DNA of 7,836 nucleotides from Firmicutes bacterium UBA4975 (GCA_002397155.1 DGZR01000089.1:35532-43367); one strand, 5' to 3'. Shown: positions 1-7,324, counted from the first letter of the stretch. The notes: generated by a model from the letters alone, not told the origin. Numbers and translations: made by a program.

Positions 1-917
1 TGGAAGAAGAGGGGGTGCCCCTGGCCGTGCAGGCCAAGAACAGGCGCCTGGTGGACGAGCCCTATGTGCGGGCGATGATGACTTTGGCCCTCTTGGGTCA
101 TCCTCAATGGGAGCAGGAGGGAGGGGTTCCCGACCTGGCCCAGTCCCTGCAGCTCTTGTTGAAACTGGACCCCGTCCGGGCCTGGCTCTTGAGCCGCCAG
201 ATTCGGGGCAGCGCTTTGGCGCCCTTGGAAATGTGGCAGCGAGAGCGCGTGGGTTTTCGGGCTTCTAAGGGCTATGACTTGCTGGCCCGCTGGCTGGAAG
301 AGTACCGCCGGGGACCCGAACAGCCCATAGATCTCTTTTTCCAAAGGGTCTTTGGCGAACTCCTTTCCCGCCTTCCCCCCGCCCGGGACGACTTGGTGGT
401 CTGCCGCCAGCTCTTGGTTTCTGCCCGTAAATTTCTTCTCACCGCTAGGCGCCTGGACCTGGGGAAAAACCCCAACGCCGCCTTTATCCGCCTCCTTTCG
501 GCCGGCACCGTCGCCGCTGAATCCCTTATCGAGCCGGCCAGTCTAGCTAACTCGGTAATCCTGACCACCCCTTACGCCTACCTGGCCGGCCACTGCCACA
601 CCCAGATTCAGGTCTGGATGGACTGCACCAGCCGGCGCTGGTTCCAGCAGGACGCCCGGGAATTGATCAACCCCCACCTGCTCACTCCCCGCTGGCCTCG
701 GGGGGAGACCTGGACCGACCAGCACAGCCAGGCTAACAGTCTGCAAAACGGGGCCCGGGTGGCCCGAGCTCTCATTCGGCGCTGCGGCGTGCACCTTTTG
801 GCCGCCGGGGCTAATGTGGACAGCCAGGGCTATGAATTGGACGGCCAGCTTTTGACCGCCCTGGAATCGATAAAAGATGAGGAGGATGGCCATGCGCTTT
901 CGTCCGGGACAGAGTGA
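1..917 (+). CDS. UvrD-like helicase-family protein, C-terminal part (5' partial, degenerate motifs)
   Basis: The frame is open to the left edge (first full codon at 3, reading E-E-E-G before a GTG at 15), so this is probably the C-terminal ~305 residues of a larger protein rather than a gene starting at 15. The stretch VDEPYVRAMMTLALLGHP near the start resembles helicase domain 2 of SF1 proteins, where a variable lead is followed by 'L-x-x-P-x-V-R-A-L-L-x-L-L'. VILTTPYAYL (from 555) followed by VWMD sits where motif V should be but lacks its usual K-G-L-E core. RALIRRCGVHLLAA (765-806) sits where motif VI should be, without the canonical L-T-R-A-R/K. The product therefore looks like a helicase-fold protein whose C-terminal ATPase motifs have diverged. 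The N-terminal Walker A/B half lies outside the window, so ATPase activity cannot be judged. The gene overlaps the true helicase downstream by 26 nt, suggesting translational coupling and a shared complex. The role (structural or DNA-binding partner, like the inactive helicase half of AddB) is inferred. Confidence 0.62.
   Translation, partial: EEEGVPLAVQAKNRRLVDEPYVRAMMTLALLGHPQWEQEGGVPDLAQSLQLLLKLDPVRAWLLSRQIRGSALAPLEMWQRERVGFRASKGYDLLARWLEEYRRGPEQPIDLFFQRVFGELLSRLPPARDDLVVCRQLLVSARKFLLTARRLDLGKNPNAAFIRLLSAGTVAAESLIEPASLANSVILTTPYAYLAGHCHTQIQVWMDCTSRRWFQQDARELINPHLLTPRWPRGETWTDQHSQANSLQNGARVARALIRRCGVHLLAAGANVDSQGYELDGQLLTALESIKDEEDGHALSSGTE
880..885 (+). promoter_or_regulatory. Shine-Dalgarno site that sets the helicase start
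   Basis: AGGAGG lies inside the end of the upstream gene. It is 6 nt from the ATG at 892, an ideal spacing. In-frame ATGs at 877 and 886 lie before it or directly abut it and cannot use it, so 892 is the preferred start. Confidence 0.8.
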
Positions 918-3042
918 AGTGGCCGCCTATAGGGGGGGGCTGCTGGCGGTTCCCGCCGTTCCCGGGGCGGGCAAGACCACCGTTCTCTCCTGGCTGGCCG
1001 CCCGCCTGATCAGCGAGGGTCTGCCCCGGGGAGGGAAAATACTGGTCGTCACCGTCATGAACTCGGCGGTGGCCAATTTTACCCGCAAGATCGGGGATTG
1101 GCTGGAAAAGAGGGACTTACCCCGGGGGAGCGGTTTTGAGGTCCGCACCCTCCATTCCCTGGCCCTGCAGATCATCCGCCAGCGCCCCGACGCCGCCCTG
1201 CTCCGGGACGATTTCCTCATTCTGGACGGGGGCTACCGGGAACGGCTGGTGGAGGATATCGTCAATCGCTGGATCGAGGGAAATCGCCAGCGCTGGCAGG
1301 GGGTGTTAAAAATAAGCGACTCCCACCCTCGCCTGGCCCAGACCCTGGAGGGCTGGCGTCTGCGCACCCTGGACCTGGGCCGGGAAATGATCAGCCGCTA
1401 TAAAGGCCAGGGGCTCTCTCCCCGGGAGGCGGCCGAGCGAGTCGGGGAGGATAACTTTTTTGCCTGGACGGTGGAATTCTACCGCAGCTACCAGGAGCGC
1501 CTGGACCAGCTCGGCATGATCGATTTTGACGACCTGCTCCTCCGGGCCTGGCGCCTGGTGGAGGGGGACGCCGAGCTGGCCCGCCGCCTTTGTGCCGGTT
1601 GGCCCTATATTTTTGAAGATGAAGCCCAGGACTCCAACCCCCTGCAGCAGGCCCTGCTTCTCAAGCTGGCCGAGGATCACGGCAATCTGGTGCGGGTGGG
1701 GGATTCAAATCAGGCGATAATGGGCACCTTTACCGATTCCGACCCCGGCCTCTTCCGGGATTTTACCCGGGGTCCGGGGGTGACGGCCCTGCCCATGCTC
1801 CAGTCCAACCGGAGCAGCCCGGACATAATCGACCTGGCCAACGGCCTGGTCCGCTGGAGCTGCCAGGAGCACCCCGTACCCGCCTGCCGCCGGGCCTTGG
1901 AGCCTAACTACATCGAGCCGGTGGCGGCGGACGACCCCTTTCCCAACCCCTCATCTCCCGGCTATACCCTGGCCGTCCGCAGTTTCGCCGATTACCAAGA
2001 AGAAGTGCGCGAGGTGAGCGGACATGCCCTGGGCTATGTCCGGCGCAATCCCGACAAGACCGTGGCGATACTGGCCCCCACCAACCAGTTGGTGGCCGAT
2101 TTTCGCCAGGTCCTCACCGAGCTGGAAGCCCCGATTTACGAAATCTGCCAGTACCCGGCAGAAAGGCGAAAGACCTTGGACGACCTCTTGGCTATTTTGG
2201 CTTACCTGGCCAACCCCGGGGATAACCAGAAGCTGGTGGGGGCCCTGTCCCGCTTGCTCCCCGGCCTGGATGAGGTGGCCCCGGTCAGGGGCTACCTAGA
2301 AACGGTGCCGGTGGAGGAGCTCCTCTATGCCGAGGCAGCCTGGCCCCAGAGTTTGCGGGAATACGACCTGTGGCTCGAGGTGCAAGAGGAGTTAGAGGGG
2401 ATTAAGTCCTGGCTGGGGGCCCTGCACCTGCCCCCGGCCAACCTGGTTCTGCTCATCGCCGGGGACTTAGGGCTGCAGCAGCAGGAACTGGCCTTGGCGC
2501 AAAAGATCGCGGTGGACATCAGGCAGTGGCAGACCATCAACCCCAACTGGCGCTTACCCCAGGTAGCAGAGGAAGTAAGCCGCTTGACCACCAGCTTTCT
2601 CGCTGCCGCCAATGTCTTTTTTGACCGCTGGGGCTACAGCCCCGAACCCGGGGTGATCAATCTGGTCACCGCCCACCGGGCCAAGGGCCTGGAGTGGGAT
2701 ACGGTATACGTGGTCAGCGTCACCAGCAACGACTACCCCGGCTTGGCCGCCGATAAAATCCGGGCGGAGTTTGGCTGGCTGCCCGAGGAGATGGTCAACC
2801 CGGTGGCGGTGGCCAAGGCCGAGATGGAGGGCAAGGATACCGGGACCGCCATCGCCGCCGCTCGGGAAGAGCTCTTGTGCGAGCGCCTGCGCTTGCTCTA
2901 TGTGGCCATCACCAGGGCCAAGGTCAATCTGCTCCTGACCTGGTCCAAAAAGGGCAAGTACGGGCGGCTGCGGCCGGCCTTGGCCCTGACAGAACTGGAA
3001 AGACTGATGAAAGAGAAGGGAGGCGGCCCTTATTCCCAGTAA
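892..3042 (+). CDS. UvrD/PcrA-type SF1A ATP-dependent DNA helicase
   Basis: A 716-residue 3'-5' DNA helicase, about the length of PcrA/UvrD, with every SF1A motif in order: Q motif RPGQ (~4-7), Walker A PGAGKT (K28), a Ia/Ib region including RTLHSLA, motif II DEAQD (243-247), motif III VGDSNQAI (269-276), motif IV QSNRS (304-308), motif V LVTAHRAKGLE (591-601) and motif VI LYVAITRAK (669-677). It has no C-terminal nuclease domain, unlike AddA or RecB. ATG 892 is chosen because AGGAGG precedes it by 6 nt; homologous proteins as I recall them also begin shortly before 'RPGQ'. The gene overlaps the preceding helicase-like gene, and the following nuclease starts 1 nt after its stop. The arrangement suggests the helicase unwinds DNA for that nuclease, which is inference. 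A housekeeping PcrA/UvrD role is possible, but the neighbours favour a dedicated resection or recombination complex. A run of eight Gs at 932-939 is in frame. Confidence 0.94.
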   Translation: MRFRPGQSEVAAYRGGLLAVPAVPGAGKTTVLSWLAARLISEGLPRGGKILVVTVMNSAVANFTRKIGDWLEKRDLPRGSGFEVRTLHSLALQIIRQRPDAALLRDDFLILDGGYRERLVEDIVNRWIEGNRQRWQGVLKISDSHPRLAQTLEGWRLRTLDLGREMISRYKGQGLSPREAAERVGEDNFFAWTVEFYRSYQERLDQLGMIDFDDLLLRAWRLVEGDAELARRLCAGWPYIFEDEAQDSNPLQQALLLKLAEDHGNLVRVGDSNQAIMGTFTDSDPGLFRDFTRGPGVTALPMLQSNRSSPDIIDLANGLVRWSCQEHPVPACRRALEPNYIEPVAADDPFPNPSSPGYTLAVRSFADYQEEVREVSGHALGYVRRNPDKTVAILAPTNQLVADFRQVLTELEAPIYEICQYPAERRKTLDDLLAILAYLANPGDNQKLVGALSRLLPGLDEVAPVRGYLETVPVEELLYAEAAWPQSLREYDLWLEVQEELEGIKSWLGALHLPPANLVLLIAGDLGLQQQELALAQKIAVDIRQWQTINPNWRLPQVAEEVSRLTTSFLAAANVFFDRWGYSPEPGVINLVTAHRAKGLEWDTVYVVSVTSNDYPGLAADKIRAEFGWLPEEMVNPVAVAKAEMEGKDTGTAIAAAREELLCERLRLLYVAITRAKVNLLLTWSKKGKYGRLRPALALTELERLMKEKGGGPYSQ

Positions 3043-3043
3043 A

Positions 3044-3793
3044 ATGTGGTTCAGCCAGGCCGCCCTGTCCGCCTGGCAGAGCTGTCCCTTGAAGTACAAG
3101 TACCGCTACTTGGACGGCCTCTACTGGCCCCTGGCGACGGGGGGGCAGCTCAGCATAAAGATCGAGAGGGGCCGCCAGTTTCACCTTCTGGCCCAGCGCT
3201 ACTTTGGCGGCTGGACGGGGAATCCCCCCGGCGATCCCCTTCTGGCCGACTGGCTGGAGGGTTTGCGGGGATTTTTGCCCTTGGAACCGGGCTTGGAGTA
3301 CCTGCCGGAATACGAGCTGCGCCTGGGGGGGGCGGTGCCCCTGCTGGCCAAGTTTGACCTCTTGGTAGTGGGGCCCGGGGCCGTAACTATCTACGACTGG
3401 AAAACCGAGGACAAGCCCCCGGGGCCCGGCCTGGCCGCCGCGCCTCAAAGCCGCCTCTACCTCTATCTCTTGTCCGCCAGCGGTTATTTTCCCCAAGGGA
3501 AAGAGGCCGCCATGGTGTACTGGAACCCCCGCTTTCCCAAAAAACCCTTGCGCCTGGAATACTCGGCCCGCCAGGAGGAAGAGGACGGGGCCTGGCTGAA
3601 AAGGCTGGCAGAAGAGATAACCGGGGCTGCCGCTTTTCCCCCGACCCAAGAAGAAAAGAATTGCCGTTACTGCGAATACCGGCCGGTCTGCCACGGTCAA
3701 AGCCTAGAAGATGTGCAGGAAGAGCTGCTGGACACAGACGAGGTGGATTGGGACCAGGTCCAGGAGATCGAGTTAAAGGGGGTTATTCTGTGA
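3044..3793 (+). CDS. RecB-family PD-(D/E)XK nuclease with predicted Fe-S staple
   Basis: A compact 249-residue free-standing nuclease. The N-terminus (SQAALSAWQSCPLKYKYRYL) matches the usual opening of RecB/AddB/Cas4-like nuclease domains. Predicted catalytic residues are H47, D105 (AKFDLLV), D118 and K120 (IYDWKTE), followed by the QxxxY motif (Q135-Y139). The D-13-D-2-K spacing equals that of E. coli RecB (D1067, D1080, K1082). C14 together with C207, C210 and C216 (CRYCEYRPVC) makes the four-cysteine pattern that binds a 4Fe-4S cluster in AddB and Cas4. The ~30-residue acidic C-terminal tail (217-249) has no recognised domain. The ATG is 1 nt after the helicase stop, and only a distant GGGAGG (~3018) is visible, so translation probably depends on coupling to the helicase gene. 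It probably degrades DNA opened by the helicase. Cas4 is an alternative label for the fold, but no cas genes are nearby. Confidence 0.88.
   Translation: MWFSQAALSAWQSCPLKYKYRYLDGLYWPLATGGQLSIKIERGRQFHLLAQRYFGGWTGNPPGDPLLADWLEGLRGFLPLEPGLEYLPEYELRLGGAVPLLAKFDLLVVGPGAVTIYDWKTEDKPPGPGLAAAPQSRLYLYLLSASGYFPQGKEAAMVYWNPRFPKKPLRLEYSARQEEEDGAWLKRLAEEITGAAAFPPTQEEKNCRYCEYRPVCHGQSLEDVQEELLDTDEVDWDQVQEIELKGVIL
3775..3782 (+). promoter_or_regulatory. Shine-Dalgarno site of recJ
   Basis: AAAGGGGG inside the last codons of the nuclease gene lies 7 nt before the GTG at 3790. It decides the recJ start. Longer in-frame readings back to 3661 would overlap the nuclease gene by about 130 nt and add residues unlike RecJ. 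Confidence 0.75.
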
Positions 3794-6015
3794 TCCGCCT
3801 GGGGCTGCCCCGGGAAGGGAGGCCGCCGGCGGAAATGGTCCTCTGGGCGGGGGGGCGTCCCGCCCTGGCCGCTCTTTTTTACAACCGGGGTTACAAAACC
3901 CGGGAACAAGTGGACAGCATTCTCTCTCCCCTGGCCCGGCCCGAGCCCGATCTGGAAAGCTACCCACCCCTGGCCGCCGCGGCCGCCCTGGTGAACGGGG
4001 CTTTGGCCAAGGGGGAGAAAATCGCCGTCTACGGAGATTACGACGTCGACGGCATCACTGCCACCACTGTGCTGGTCACCGCCCTTGGCCGCCTGGGGGC
4101 GGAACCCCTATGGCACATTCCCGACCGCTTCAGCGAGGGTTACGGCCTCGATTCGGGGCGGATCGAGACCCTGGCCCGGGCCGGGGTGAAGCTGATCATA
4201 ACCTGTGACTGCGGCATCAGCAATGAAGAAGAGATCCTCCTGGCCCAGAGCCTGGGGGTCGCCGTCCTGGTTACCGACCACCACACCCCCCCGCCCCAGT
4301 TGCCCCCGGCCCCGGTCCTCAATTTTAAGCTCTTGCCTCCAGAGCACCCTTCCCGGGACCTGCCGGGAGTGGGCACGGCCTATGTCCTGGCCCGGGCCCT
4401 GCTGAAAAACCAGGGCCTGCCGGCGGAGGACCTCTTGGACCTGGTGGCTTTGGGGATAATCGCCGATGTGGTGCCCCTTTTGGGCCACGGCCGCCAGCTC
4501 TATGCCCGGGGTTTGCCCCTGCTGCAAAGGGGGGAGAGACCGGGTTTGGCCGCTCTTTTTGCCGCCGCCGGTCTGACCCCGGAACTGGTGGACGAAGAGA
4601 TGCTCAGCTTTCAGATTGCCCCCCGCCTAAATGCCGCCGGCCGCCTGGCCAGCGGCAAGCTGGGAGTGGAGCTCTTGCTGAGCCAGGATGAGGCCCGAGC
4701 CCAGGACTTGGCCCGGGAACTGAACGGCCTCAACCTTCGGCGCAAAGAGCTGGGGGCCGCCATTTTGGCCGCTCTGGCGGACAAAGAAGGGCCGGTGGTG
4801 GCCTGGGACCCCGGTTGGCACCAGGGGGTAATCGGCATCGCCGCCGGCCAGTTGGCCGCCCGCAACCTGGCCCCGGCCCTGCTCATGACCGAGGGCCGGG
4901 ATGGGCAAATCGTCGGATCGGCCCGTTCGCCGGCGGGGGTGAACATCTACTCGATCCTCTCCCGGTGCCGGGAGCACCTCTTGCGGTTTGGCGGCCATCC
5001 TGCGGCGGCGGGCTTTTCCCTGGAGCGGGCCAAGCTGGAGGCTTTTTGCCAAGGGGTTGGCCGGGCCCTGGCGGAGGCCCTGGCGGGCTGGCGGCCCCCG
5101 GAGCTGGCGGTGGACCTGGTCCTGGACCCCGGTGAAGTCAACTTGGCCCTGGCCCAGGAGCTGGCCGCCCTGGCCCCCTGCGGTGAGGGCAATCCCCCTC
5201 CCCTCCTTTACTGTCCCGGCTTGACAGTAAAGAGCAAGCGTCCCGCAGGCTCGGGCCACATCCTCACCCTGGGCGACCGGGGGCACAGTTTCGCCGCCGG
5301 CCTGTGGGGGGGCAGTCCCGCCCCCGAATCCGGCGGCGGCATCGGCGCCGTCTTCACCCTCTCCCGAGATTATTACCGGGGCCAGCAAGGGGCGATGGCC
5401 TCGATCAAGGCCTGGTGGCCGGGGGAAAGCCCCCCTGTTCTTTTAAATAAGAGCCTGGCCTACCTGGACCGGCGGGGCCTTTCTTGGGAAGAGACTGTGG
5501 CCGTTTATCCCCGGGGAGGGGTGTACCGGGAGGGCCTGGGCTGGCAAGAGCGGCCGGGGGCGACCCGGACCGGCTTAGAGCCCGCCTCGGTTTTGCTCTT
5601 TTTAACGGCACCCCCTTCACCGGCCGTCTTTCGCCAAGTCCTGGCCCTGGTCGAACCGGAGACGGTGGTCCTGGCCTACTCTCCCCCGGCAAAAGAGGAT
5701 TTTCTCGGAGTTTTTCTCGGGGCGGTAAAGTACATCTGCCGGGAGCAGGGGGGAATTGTCTCCCTGGCTTTTCTGGCCGCCGCGCTGGGCCACCGGGAAG
5801 AGACCCTGGTGGCCGCCCTGCGCTTGCTGGCCGAGTCGGGGATTCTGCACCATGAACTCCTGGAGGGCAAGCTGGTCCTCAGCCCCGGGGAGAGCGCCAA
5901 GCTGAAAACCGGTCCCCGGCGGCAAATACTGCTCCGGCTTCTGGAGGAAACGGCGGCGTACAGAGCCTGGCTCCAGGAAGCGCCAGTGGCGGAAATCAAG
6001 AAAAGCGGGCCCTGA
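3790..6015 (+). CDS. recJ: Single-stranded-DNA-specific 5'-3' exonuclease RecJ
   Basis: RecJ degrades ssDNA 5'-3' with Mn/Mg ions and acts with a RecQ-type helicase in recombination and in base-excision and mismatch repair. The 741-residue product carries the DHH-phosphoesterase motifs: YGDYDVDG (81-88), CDCG (139-142), TDHH (162-165), ALGIIADVVPL (220-230) and PRLNAAGR (278-285). It then has the DHHA1 domain with ARSPAGVNIY (from 378) and RFGGHPAAAGF (399-409). An OB-fold region around 439-545 contains APCGEGNP. A long C-terminal extension ends in a winged-helix-like stretch after PAKEDF (633-638), typical of Bacillota RecJ (B. subtilis RecJ is similarly long). All metal ligands look intact. 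The start is GTG 3790, which overlaps the nuclease stop as GTGA and has AAAGGGGG 7 nt upstream. The 4-nt overlap indicates coupled translation with the helicase-nuclease genes, so resection enzymes are co-produced. Confidence 0.96.
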   Translation: MIRLGLPREGRPPAEMVLWAGGRPALAALFYNRGYKTREQVDSILSPLARPEPDLESYPPLAAAAALVNGALAKGEKIAVYGDYDVDGITATTVLVTALGRLGAEPLWHIPDRFSEGYGLDSGRIETLARAGVKLIITCDCGISNEEEILLAQSLGVAVLVTDHHTPPPQLPPAPVLNFKLLPPEHPSRDLPGVGTAYVLARALLKNQGLPAEDLLDLVALGIIADVVPLLGHGRQLYARGLPLLQRGERPGLAALFAAAGLTPELVDEEMLSFQIAPRLNAAGRLASGKLGVELLLSQDEARAQDLARELNGLNLRRKELGAAILAALADKEGPVVAWDPGWHQGVIGIAAGQLAARNLAPALLMTEGRDGQIVGSARSPAGVNIYSILSRCREHLLRFGGHPAAAGFSLERAKLEAFCQGVGRALAEALAGWRPPELAVDLVLDPGEVNLALAQELAALAPCGEGNPPPLLYCPGLTVKSKRPAGSGHILTLGDRGHSFAAGLWGGSPAPESGGGIGAVFTLSRDYYRGQQGAMASIKAWWPGESPPVLLNKSLAYLDRRGLSWEETVAVYPRGGVYREGLGWQERPGATRTGLEPASVLLFLTAPPSPAVFRQVLALVEPETVVLAYSPPAKEDFLGVFLGAVKYICREQGGIVSLAFLAAALGHREETLVAALRLLAESGILHHELLEGKLVLSPGESAKLKTGPRRQILLRLLEETAAYRAWLQEAPVAEIKKSGP

Positions 6016-6031
6016 CTGCCGGGATTTGCCG

Positions 6032-6061
6032 TTGACTTGGCCCTGAAAATGATGGTAGGGT
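6032..6061 (+). promoter_or_regulatory. Possible weak SigA promoter before the lipoprotein gene
   Basis: TTGACT (6032-6037, 5 of 6 matches to TTGACA) is followed after 18 nt by TAGGGT (6056-6061, 3 of 6, including the T, A and final T positions). The predicted transcript start would fall on the Shine-Dalgarno region of the next gene, which weakens the case. Read-through from recJ is equally possible, since no terminator is seen in the 64-nt gap. Confidence 0.25.
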
Positions 6062-6079
6062 AGTCCGAGGGGTGATTTA

Positions 6080-6715
6080 ATGAAAAAAATTATAATATTT
6101 TTCTTGGTCCTATCTTTAGCCCTTTTGGCGGGGGCCTGCGTCCAAAAAGGACCGGCGGCCAAAGTGAACGGGGTGGAGATAACCCGGGAGGCACTGGAAC
6201 ACGAAATGAGGTATGACCTGGAGGCCTACAAGGCCGAGGGAATCACCCTGTCAAAAGAAGATGAAGAAGCGATTAAGCAGAGCGCCCTGGAGCGCCTGAT
6301 CGGCACTTTTCTTTTAAAAGAGGCGGCGGCCAAGGCCGGTCTCAGCGCAGAATCCATCGATGTGGAAGGGGAACTGGCCGCCGTCCGCGGCGAGTACGCC
6401 GATGAGGCCGCTTTTATCCGGGCTCTGGCTGACGCGGACTTTACTCTGGACACGTACAGGACGGCCCTGACCGACATTCTGATCATCGAAGCCCTTTTTG
6501 AACAGGAACTGGAACTGAGTAAGGTGACGGTGAGCGAAGAGGAAGTCCAGGAGCGGGTCGACCTCTACTTGGAAAACTACGAGGGCGAAGATGAACTGGA
6601 CTTGGAAGAACTGGAGGAGTACGCCCGGTACATGCTCAGCGAGGATAAAGCCCAGGCCCTGCGCAACCAGTACCTGGACCGGCTGTGGCAGGAAAGCGAA
6701 ATCGAATTCTATTAA
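6080..6715 (+). CDS. SurA/PrsA-like N-domain lipoprotein lacking a parvulin domain
   Basis: A 211-residue predicted lipoprotein. It has a short basic start (MKK), a hydrophobic stretch (4-17) and the lipobox-like LAGAC with C20 as the lipidated residue; position -3 is Ala, which is tolerated but not ideal. The mature part opens with AKVNGVEITREAL (27-39), the signature of SurA/PrsA/trigger-factor-type foldases ('V-N-G-x-x-I-T'), followed by amphipathic helices. VSEEEVQERVDLY (151-163) resembles the segment that normally leads into the PPIase domain. Here it passes through a short acidic linker (164-178) straight to a closing helix ending SEIEFY, which resembles the post-PPIase helix of PrsA. 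No catalytic parvulin domain is present, so a chaperone-like, non-isomerase role outside the membrane is inferred. The ATG has GAGGGGTGA (6067-6075) just upstream. The first ~35 nt after the ATG are AT-rich, unlike the surrounding DNA, as is usual for MKK-type signal peptides. Confidence 0.85.
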   Translation: MKKIIIFFLVLSLALLAGACVQKGPAAKVNGVEITREALEHEMRYDLEAYKAEGITLSKEDEEAIKQSALERLIGTFLLKEAAAKAGLSAESIDVEGELAAVRGEYADEAAFIRALADADFTLDTYRTALTDILIIEALFEQELELSKVTVSEEEVQERVDLYLENYEGEDELDLEELEEYARYMLSEDKAQALRNQYLDRLWQESEIEFY

Positions 6716-6727
6716 GCTTTGGCGGCG

Positions 6728-6733
6728 GGGAGG
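6728..6733 (+). promoter_or_regulatory. Shine-Dalgarno site that sets the Nudix start
   Basis: GGGAGG is 8 nt before the ATG at 6742. It favours that start over an in-frame GTG at 6685, which lies inside the lipoprotein gene. Confidence 0.7.
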
Positions 6734-6741
6734 CAAGGAAG

Positions 6742-7287
6742 ATGGAAAAACCGGTAAAATGGGCGACCCTGGCTTCGGCGTACCTGGAAAAAAACCCGTA
6801 CTTGAGCCTGCGCCGGGACACCCGCACCGCTCCCGGCTTCGGCCCCCATGATTTTTTTATTCTCGAGTTTCCCGACTGGGTCAATGTGGTGGCGGTGACC
6901 GAGGAGGGGCAAGCCGTCCTGGTCCGCCAGTTCCGCCAAGGCCTGGCAGAAGTAACCCTGGAAATCCCCGGCGGGGTGGTGGACCCCGGTGAAGAACCCG
7001 GCCAGGCGGTCCGGCGAGAATTGCTGGAGGAGACGGGTTATGCCCCCCGGGAAATCCGCCTTCTTACTGCCGTCCGGGTCAATCCCGCCATCCAGGGCAA
7101 CCGCTGCCATCTCTTTTTGGCTCTGGGCTGCCAGCTCAAAGGGGCCCAGGCCCTGGAGGGAACCGAGTCTATCCGGGTGGAATTGGTTCTCCTGGACGCC
7201 CTGGCCGGGCTCATGGCCCGAGGGGAAATCGACCATTCCCTGAACTGTCTGGCCCTGCACTTGGCTCTCCAATACCTGGGTAAGTAA
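6742..7287 (+). CDS. Nudix hydrolase, ADP-ribose pyrophosphatase-like
   Basis: A 181-residue cytosolic Nudix hydrolase. The full Nudix box G-x5-E-x7-R-E-L-x-E-E-x-G-Y spans G78 to Y100, with metal-binding residues R92, E93, E96 and E97. The stretch VRQFRQGLAEVTLEIPGG (61-78) just before the box matches the ADP-ribose pyrophosphatase subgroup ('V-x-Q-x-R-x-G ... E-x-P-x-G'), which hydrolyses ADP-ribose or related nucleoside diphosphate compounds to AMP plus a phosphosugar. Substrate identity within the family cannot be settled from sequence alone. The gene begins 26 nt after the lipoprotein stop with no promoter visible, so the two are probably co-transcribed, although no functional link between them is obvious. 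An intrinsic terminator follows 3 nt after the stop. Confidence 0.93.
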   Translation: MEKPVKWATLASAYLEKNPYLSLRRDTRTAPGFGPHDFFILEFPDWVNVVAVTEEGQAVLVRQFRQGLAEVTLEIPGGVVDPGEEPGQAVRRELLEETGYAPREIRLLTAVRVNPAIQGNRCHLFLALGCQLKGAQALEGTESIRVELVLLDALAGLMARGEIDHSLNCLALHLALQYLGK

Positions 7288-7290
7288 CCT

Positions 7291-7316
7291 CCTTCCTGAC
7301 CGGAAGGCTTTTTTTT
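7291..7316 (+). terminator. Intrinsic (Rho-independent) terminator
   Basis: The perfect 6-bp stem CCTTCC/GGAAGG (7291-7296 with 7302-7307) encloses a 5-nt loop (TGACC). One C and then eight Ts (7309-7316) follow. It closes the transcript that carries the Nudix gene and separates it from the LysM gene. Confidence 0.85.
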
Positions 7317-7324
7317 GCGGTTTT

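Noticed and set aside
932..939. Eight-G tract early in the helicase gene as a phase-variation switch
   Set aside because: The frame is intact and the tract encodes Arg-Gly-Gly before Walker A. G runs are common throughout this GC-rich window.
2924..3700. Long minus-strand open frame of 258 codons opposite the helicase and nuclease genes
   Set aside because: It is antisense to two genes with clear catalytic motifs. Its translation is low-complexity G/P/Q-rich, as expected from reverse reading of GC-rich coding DNA.
3661..3789. N-terminal extension of recJ by 43 codons
   Set aside because: It lies entirely within the nuclease gene, where it would overlap the Fe-S cysteine codons. The extra residues do not look like RecJ, and GTG 3790 has a good ribosome site.
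3044..3793. Cas4 and therefore a CRISPR adaptation locus
   Set aside because: The fold and cysteines would fit, but there are no cas1/cas2 genes and no repeat-spacer array, and the partner genes are helicases and recJ.
4627..5388. Minus-strand open frame of 253 codons opposite recJ
   Set aside because: It is a shadow of recJ codons with no recognisable domain or Shine-Dalgarno site.
6091..6096. Perfect TATAAT hexamer
   Set aside because: It lies inside the AT-rich signal-peptide codons of the lipoprotein gene, with no -35 element at the right distance and no gene start downstream.
6685..6741. N-terminal extension of the Nudix gene to GTG 6685
   Set aside because: It overlaps the lipoprotein's C-terminus. 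ATG 6742 has GGGAGG at 8 nt and gives a normal Nudix N-terminus.
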